Shown: positions 7,726-10,450 of the stretch, piece after piece
How the letters are laid out: every line of letters begins with the position of its first letter
Numbering within the stretch: the stretch's first letter is position 1
Origin: Thermodesulfobacteriota bacterium
GTDB lineage: Bacteria; Desulfobacterota; Desulfobacteria; Desulfobacterales; RPRI01
Assembly: GCA_030836965.1 (NCBI GenBank)
Contig: JAUPLM010000341.1
Coordinates: forward strand, 1 to 10,450
Reading direction: 5' to 3'
Length of the DNA: 10,450 nt
The notes under the pieces: generated by a model
Told to the model about the DNA's origin: nothing
Database searches by the model: none
Seen by the model: only the letters and a program-made list of their open reading frames with translations
Translations under genes and position numbers: made by a program

Positions 7726-9471
7726 ATGCCGCCGAAAAAAAGCGCAAACAGCAGAAAACACATACTGAGCGATCAGTGGCTCGAAGTGCTTGATGAACTG
7801 AACATCGGAGCCTTCACGGTTGATATTCATCGTAAGATCGCATCCATGAACTGTACAGCCCAGGCTTTGATGGGTCTCAAAGAATCAGAGGCTTCGGGGA
7901 AAGACTGCCGGGAAGTTTTCTGCGGGGTTCCATGCATGGTAAAGTGCCTATTTAAACATGGGAAAGCATGGGATGATGAAGATTCCGCCGTTAAAATCTC
8001 GGAACCCTTCGATCCGCAAAGACTCGTTACACGCCTCGCAACTCCGATATATGATTCTGACAAAAATATGGTAGGCTGTCTGACAATTCTGCAGGACCAT
8101 TCCCCGATTGCCGATTTGATCAACCGTGTTCATTTTGAGGAACGGAGCCTTAAAATGATCCTGGAAAATATTGATACGGGAATATTTACCGTGAACCGCG
8201 GTGGTTATATCACCTTTTTCAATACTGCCGCCGAGAAAATCTCGGGATATGAAAGGAATCAGGTTCTCGGCAAACCCTGCTCAGCTTTGTTTGAGAGCAA
8301 GGATGAGTATGATCTGAAGATGCTCAGGGATTGCATTGAAAACGGAAATACGCGAAGCAGTTTAAAAGGCGGTATGAAGATGTCTGATGGAGAAGTAATT
8401 CCTGTACGCGCAAGCTATATGGCTTTAAGAAACGAAAAAGGATACATTGTCGGAGGACTTGCGACATTTCATGATCTTACCGTTGTTCACCAGCTCAGCA
8501 AAGCCATCAGCGGGAATTACAACTTTCACGATATGATCGGCAAGGATCCATCGATGCAGAAGATATTCGATATCGCCCGTATTGTTGCCGGAAGCAACTC
8601 GACCGTCCTGATCGAGGGGCCTACCGGAACAGGAAAGGATCTTCTTGCAAAGGTCATACATTCCGAAAGCAGCCGGGCCGGCAAGCCTTTTGTAAAGGTA
8701 AACTGCGCGGCGCTGCCTGAAAATCTTCTTGAGTCCGAGATGTTCGGATATATTAAAGGTGCTTTTACGGGTGCGGAGCGCGATAAACCCGGAAGATTTC
8801 AGGAGGCTGCCGGCGGTACAATTCTTCTGGATGAGATAGGAGATCTCCCTCTATCCCTCCAGGCCAAATTGCTTCGTGTTCTGGAAGACAAGGACTTCTA
8901 CCCGCTTGGAAGCCGCCGTCCTGTTCATGTGGATGTCCGTATTCTTTCGGCAAGCAACCGGGGTCTCGAAGGCTTAGTAGATAAGAAGTTGTTTCGTGAG
9001 GATCTGTATTACCGGCTTAATGTGCTGAGAATTGAGCTTCCACCTCTGAAAAACCGGATAGCCGATATTCCTGTTCTTATACGACACATTATGAGAAAAT
9101 ATTGTGCTTCAGGCGATAAACAGCCGAAAGATATTTCCGAACAGGCTATGGAAATTCTCCTTAACTACAAATACCCTGGAAATGTGAGAGAGCTTGAAAA
9201 TATACTCGAACATGCGCTGATCATAAGCCAGTCTGATATTATCGAACGGCGCCATTTACCCGACTACATTCAAAAGCGATTCAAATCAGAAAGCGTTGTT
9301 CTGGAAAAAAAGATTGCCTGCGAAAAAGCTGATTCCGGAGGCATAGAGAGAAAAATCATAATTAAGGCTCTCAAACAAAATAACTGGAGCCGTGTTCATA
9401 CTGCTCTGGCTTTAAACATTGATCGCTCAACCCTCTGGAGAAAGATCAAACGCCTTAATATTATAAAGTAA
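7726..9471 (+). CDS. Sigma-54-dependent transcriptional activator: PAS(Cys4) - PAS - AAA+ - Fis-type HTH
   Basis: This bacterial enhancer-binding protein is 581 residues from the ATG at 7726, chosen because ggagaga (7717-7723) precedes it; the in-frame ATG at 7690 has no ribosome-binding site. PAS 1 (about 17-125) carries C61, C66, C70 and C74 (C-x4-C-x3-C-x3-C). PAS 2 covers about 140-255. The AAA+ domain (269 to about 500) has Walker A GPTGTGKD (298-305), the sigma-54 contact loop GAFTGA (345-350), Walker B LLDE with D369/E370, and FREDLYYRLN (423-432) with putative arginine fingers. The C-terminal Fis-like HTH is about 540-581. All elements for ATP-driven remodelling of sigma-54 RNA polymerase are present. 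There is no receiver domain, so control is probably by ligand or redox sensing in the PAS domains. It likely shares a transcript with the receiver-kinase gene 69 bases upstream. A sigma-54 promoter match just downstream (9523-9538) is a plausible target. Confidence 0.95.
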   Translation: MPPKKSANSRKHILSDQWLEVLDELNIGAFTVDIHRKIASMNCTAQALMGLKESEASGKDCREVFCGVPCMVKCLFKHGKAWDDEDSAVKISEPFDPQRLVTRLATPIYDSDKNMVGCLTILQDHSPIADLINRVHFEERSLKMILENIDTGIFTVNRGGYITFFNTAAEKISGYERNQVLGKPCSALFESKDEYDLKMLRDCIENGNTRSSLKGGMKMSDGEVIPVRASYMALRNEKGYIVGGLATFHDLTVVHQLSKAISGNYNFHDMIGKDPSMQKIFDIARIVAGSNSTVLIEGPTGTGKDLLAKVIHSESSRAGKPFVKVNCAALPENLLESEMFGYIKGAFTGAERDKPGRFQEAAGGTILLDEIGDLPLSLQAKLLRVLEDKDFYPLGSRRPVHVDVRILSASNRGLEGLVDKKLFREDLYYRLNVLRIELPPLKNRIADIPVLIRHIMRKYCASGDKQPKDISEQAMEILLNYKYPGNVRELENILEHALIISQSDIIERRHLPDYIQKRFKSESVVLEKKIACEKADSGGIERKIIIKALKQNNWSRVHTALALNIDRSTLWRKIKRLNIIK

Positions 9472-9522
9472 ATTTGGCCATGAGTATTATCCGTATAAGG
9501 CTGACTCATCATCCTACGGAAC

Positions 9523-9538
9523 CGGCAACATAGTTGCA
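9523..9538 (+). promoter_or_regulatory. Candidate sigma-54 (-24/-12) promoter
   Basis: The sequence cggcaacatagttgca matches the -24/-12 consensus TGGCACG-N4-TTGCW at nine of twelve defined positions, with GG (9524-9525) and GC (9536-9537) at exactly the required spacing. The deviations are T to C at the first base and the CG following GGCA. The predicted transcription start is about 9549, giving a leader of about 290 bases before the receiver gene. It lies 52 bases after the stop of a sigma-54 activator gene, which makes a chance match less likely. Confidence 0.55.
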
Positions 9539-9634
9539 TACAACGTTGCAAGTGTTGCAATATTATTCCAATGCAAGTCGTTTTTATATTTATATTAGTA
9601 AGTTATAATCTCTATATTCTGATTATGTGTTGCA
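9533..9634 (+). repeat. Cluster of GTTGCA hexamers
   Basis: Four direct copies of gttgca start at 9533, 9545, 9554 and 9629, and an inverted relative (atgcaa, 9571-9576) faces the third. The first copy is the -12 element of the sigma-54 promoter candidate. The three downstream copies would lie just after its predicted start. They could be binding sites for a repressor or repeated -12-like decoys, or reflect chance in AT-rich DNA. Confidence 0.35.
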
Positions 9635-9685
9635 AATCCTATTTTCTCTTCTAATTTTGCGATTCTCCGTTATTGCCGGCCATAC

Positions 9686-9700
9686 ACAATATCATATTGT
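9686..9700. promoter_or_regulatory. Perfect 15-base dyad, candidate operator
   Basis: The bases acaatat-c-atattgt form two perfectly complementary seven-base arms around one central base. The geometry suits a dimeric DNA-binding protein, and the one-base loop makes an RNA hairpin unlikely. It lies about 33 bases upstream of the second -24/-12 candidate. No binding protein can be assigned from sequence. Confidence 0.4.
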
Positions 9701-9732
9701 AAACAATTGACATTCAGCCATTTCATCCGGTC

Positions 9733-9748
9733 TGGCATAAAGTATGCG
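9733..9748 (+). promoter_or_regulatory. Second, weaker sigma-54 (-24/-12) promoter candidate
   Basis: The sequence tggcataaagtatgcg has TGGCA at the -24 element and TGC at the -12 element, with GG (9734-9735) and GC (9746-9747) at the correct spacing. The -12 side is poor (atgcg rather than TTGCW). The predicted start near 9759 would give an 83-base leader for the receiver gene, a more ordinary distance than that of the stronger candidate upstream. Confidence 0.3.
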
Positions 9749-9841
9749 TATGCATATATTAATAACGATTGATCATTTCCGAATTTCCAGCTTTCTGTTT
9801 ATTACACCGGCGGTTCTTTCATAGTTGCTTCAGGAAAATGT

Positions 9842-10249
9842 ATGCAGCCAAAAACCAAAAAGAAAAATATTCTGGTTGTTTGTTATGAGCTCGATATGCT
9901 GATTTTCCTTGCGAACTTGTTACGGAACGAGGGCTTTAAAGTCCTGGCGGCCAATAACGGACCGGATGGAATAATTAAAGCCCGGACTAAACCACCTGCC
10001 CTTGTCATACTTGATGTCATGATGCCGGGCGAATCCGGAATCCACGCATACCGTTTACTTAAGAACGACAGGCTCCTGAACCTGATTCCGGTTATAATGC
10101 TTTCGGCCATAGACCGGAAAACCTTTTTCCATTACCAGAAGTTTGATGGTTTCGGAACCGGGCAGGGAATTCCTGAACCGGAAGCATTTCTTGAAAAACC
10201 TCCTGAAGCGGAGGAGCTTATCCGGCTGGTTAATGAATTGATCAGATAG
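9842..10249 (+). CDS. Single-domain receiver protein with degenerate acidic pocket
   Basis: This 135-residue CheY-like receiver has no output domain. It keeps phospho-acceptor D58 (VILDVMMPGESG), S88 (MLSA) and K119 (LEKPP). The acidic pair that follows beta strand 1 (normally VVDDE) is replaced by C14-Y15 in ILVVCYELD, so normal Mg2+ binding and phosphorylation are doubtful. The stretch from S88 to K119 is 31 residues, against 22 from T85 to K107 in the receiver encoded at 6505, so the beta4-beta5 region carries an insertion (about HYQKFDGFGTGQGIPEPE). The start has agga (9832-9835), six bases upstream. The hdrA gene starts 13 bases after its stop, so the two are almost certainly co-transcribed. 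It may regulate or bind the Hdr complex rather than DNA; that is inference. Confidence 0.9.
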   Translation: MQPKTKKKNILVVCYELDMLIFLANLLRNEGFKVLAANNGPDGIIKARTKPPALVILDVMMPGESGIHAYRLLKNDRLLNLIPVIMLSAIDRKTFFHYQKFDGFGTGQGIPEPEAFLEKPPEAEELIRLVNELIR

Positions 10250-10262
10250 GGAGAAAAAATTC

Positions 10263-10450
10263 ATGTCTGTCAGAACAGGCTTTTATATCTGTCACTGCGG
10301 AATAAATATCGCAGCAAAGGTCCGGGTTGGAGAGGTTGCCGAGTTTGCGCGGAAAATAAGAAATGTTGTGGTAGCCAGAGATTATAAATTCATGTGCTCC
10401 GATCCAGGCCAGGAAATGATAGAGAAGGATATAAAAGAATACGGCCTGAA
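10263..10450 (+). CDS. hdrA: HdrA-like heterodisulfide reductase subunit A, N-terminal 62 residues, 3' truncated by the window
   Basis: The frame is open from the ATG at 10263 to the right edge. The start has agggag (10248-10253) nine bases upstream. The N-terminus reads FYICHCGINIA with C10 and C12, followed by VVVARDYKFMCSDPGQEMI with C45. This is the characteristic N-terminal domain of HdrA proteins, whose cysteines are associated with iron-sulfur cluster binding. HdrA is the flavin- and iron-sulfur-containing subunit of heterodisulfide-reductase-type complexes. In methanogens it performs flavin-based electron bifurcation; in sulfate reducers related proteins connect ferredoxin, NADH, hydrogen or quinone pools. 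The flavin domain and ferredoxin clusters lie outside the window, so a QmoA-like variant cannot be excluded. It is the second gene of the operon starting with the atypical receiver. Confidence 0.88.
   Translation, partial: MSVRTGFYICHCGINIAAKVRVGEVAEFARKIRNVVVARDYKFMCSDPGQEMIEKDIKEYGL

Larger units (their letters stand above)
9472..9841. other. 370-base AT-rich regulatory intergenic region
   Basis: No convincing protein-coding gene is visible on either strand. The region separates the sigma-54 activator from the receiver-hdrA operon. It contains two -24/-12 promoter candidates, a GTTGCA cluster, a 15-base dyad (9686-9700) and two weak overlapping hairpins just after the activator's stop: atgagt/actcat (9480-9485 with 9504-9509) and tccgta/tacgga (9490-9495 with 9515-9520). 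A perfect TATAAT at 9604-9609 has no good -35. Neither hairpin is followed by a T-run, so no clear terminator was found. Confidence 0.6.

Noticed and set aside
9480..9520. Hairpins atgagt/actcat and tccgta/tacgga as a terminator for the activator operon
   Set aside because: The stems are only six base pairs, overlap each other, have long loops and lack a following T-run.
9480..9533. 17-codon reading frame starting ATGAGTATT after the activator
   Set aside because: No ribosome-binding site, very short, and it overlaps the hairpin and sigma-54 promoter signals.
9604..9609. Perfect TATAAT as a sigma-70 -10 box for the receiver-hdrA operon
   Set aside because: The -35 position holds only a T-run and the surrounding DNA is very AT-rich, so a chance match is likely.
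9707..9712. Perfect TTGACA as a -35 box
   Set aside because: No acceptable -10 hexamer lies 16-18 bases downstream; the nearest AT-rich hexamer is about 23 bases away.

Overview
All genes in this window lie on the + strand. Their content points to a Desulfobacterota (deltaproteobacterial, probably sulfate-reducer-like) chromosome. The evidence is a BvgS-like hybrid kinase with a periplasmic binding domain, a PAS-containing sigma-54 activator, a long-chain acyl-CoA ligase and the start of an hdrA gene for flavin-based electron transfer. Taxonomy is inferred from gene content only. I see no tRNA, rRNA, CRISPR array or transposase.

Bases 1-6355 form a tight gene run. It holds the 3' end of a long-chain fatty-acid CoA ligase; a 1110-residue hybrid histidine kinase (periplasmic binding domain, membrane segment, two PAS, HisKA, ATPase, two receivers) starting 17 bases later at a GTG; a stand-alone Hpt phosphotransfer protein overlapping it by ATGA; and, after 55 bases, an M17 leucyl aminopeptidase (pepA). 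The kinase and Hpt look like two pieces of one multistep phosphorelay with no DNA-binding output encoded beside them. A repeat-rich, partly palindromic spacer (6368-6453) follows pepA.

Bases 6505-9471 hold a soluble receiver-histidine kinase protein and then a sigma-54-dependent activator. The activator has two PAS domains, an AAA+ domain with an intact GAFTGA loop and a Fis-type HTH, but no receiver domain. Its first PAS carries four closely spaced cysteines, which suggests redox or metal sensing.

Bases 9472-9841 are a 370-base AT-rich non-coding region. It contains a good -24/-12 (sigma-54) promoter match at 9523-9538, a weaker one at 9733-9748, a cluster of GTTGCA repeats and a perfect 15-base dyad. 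Downstream are a single-domain receiver (9842-10249) that lacks the acidic pair needed for ordinary Mg2+-dependent phosphorylation and, 13 bases later, the 5' end of hdrA, which runs off the window.

The most interesting reading is that the Cys-PAS activator drives, through the sigma-54 promoter, an operon that starts with a degenerate receiver and continues into an HdrA electron-transfer complex. The parts are visible in the sequence; the connection between them is inference.
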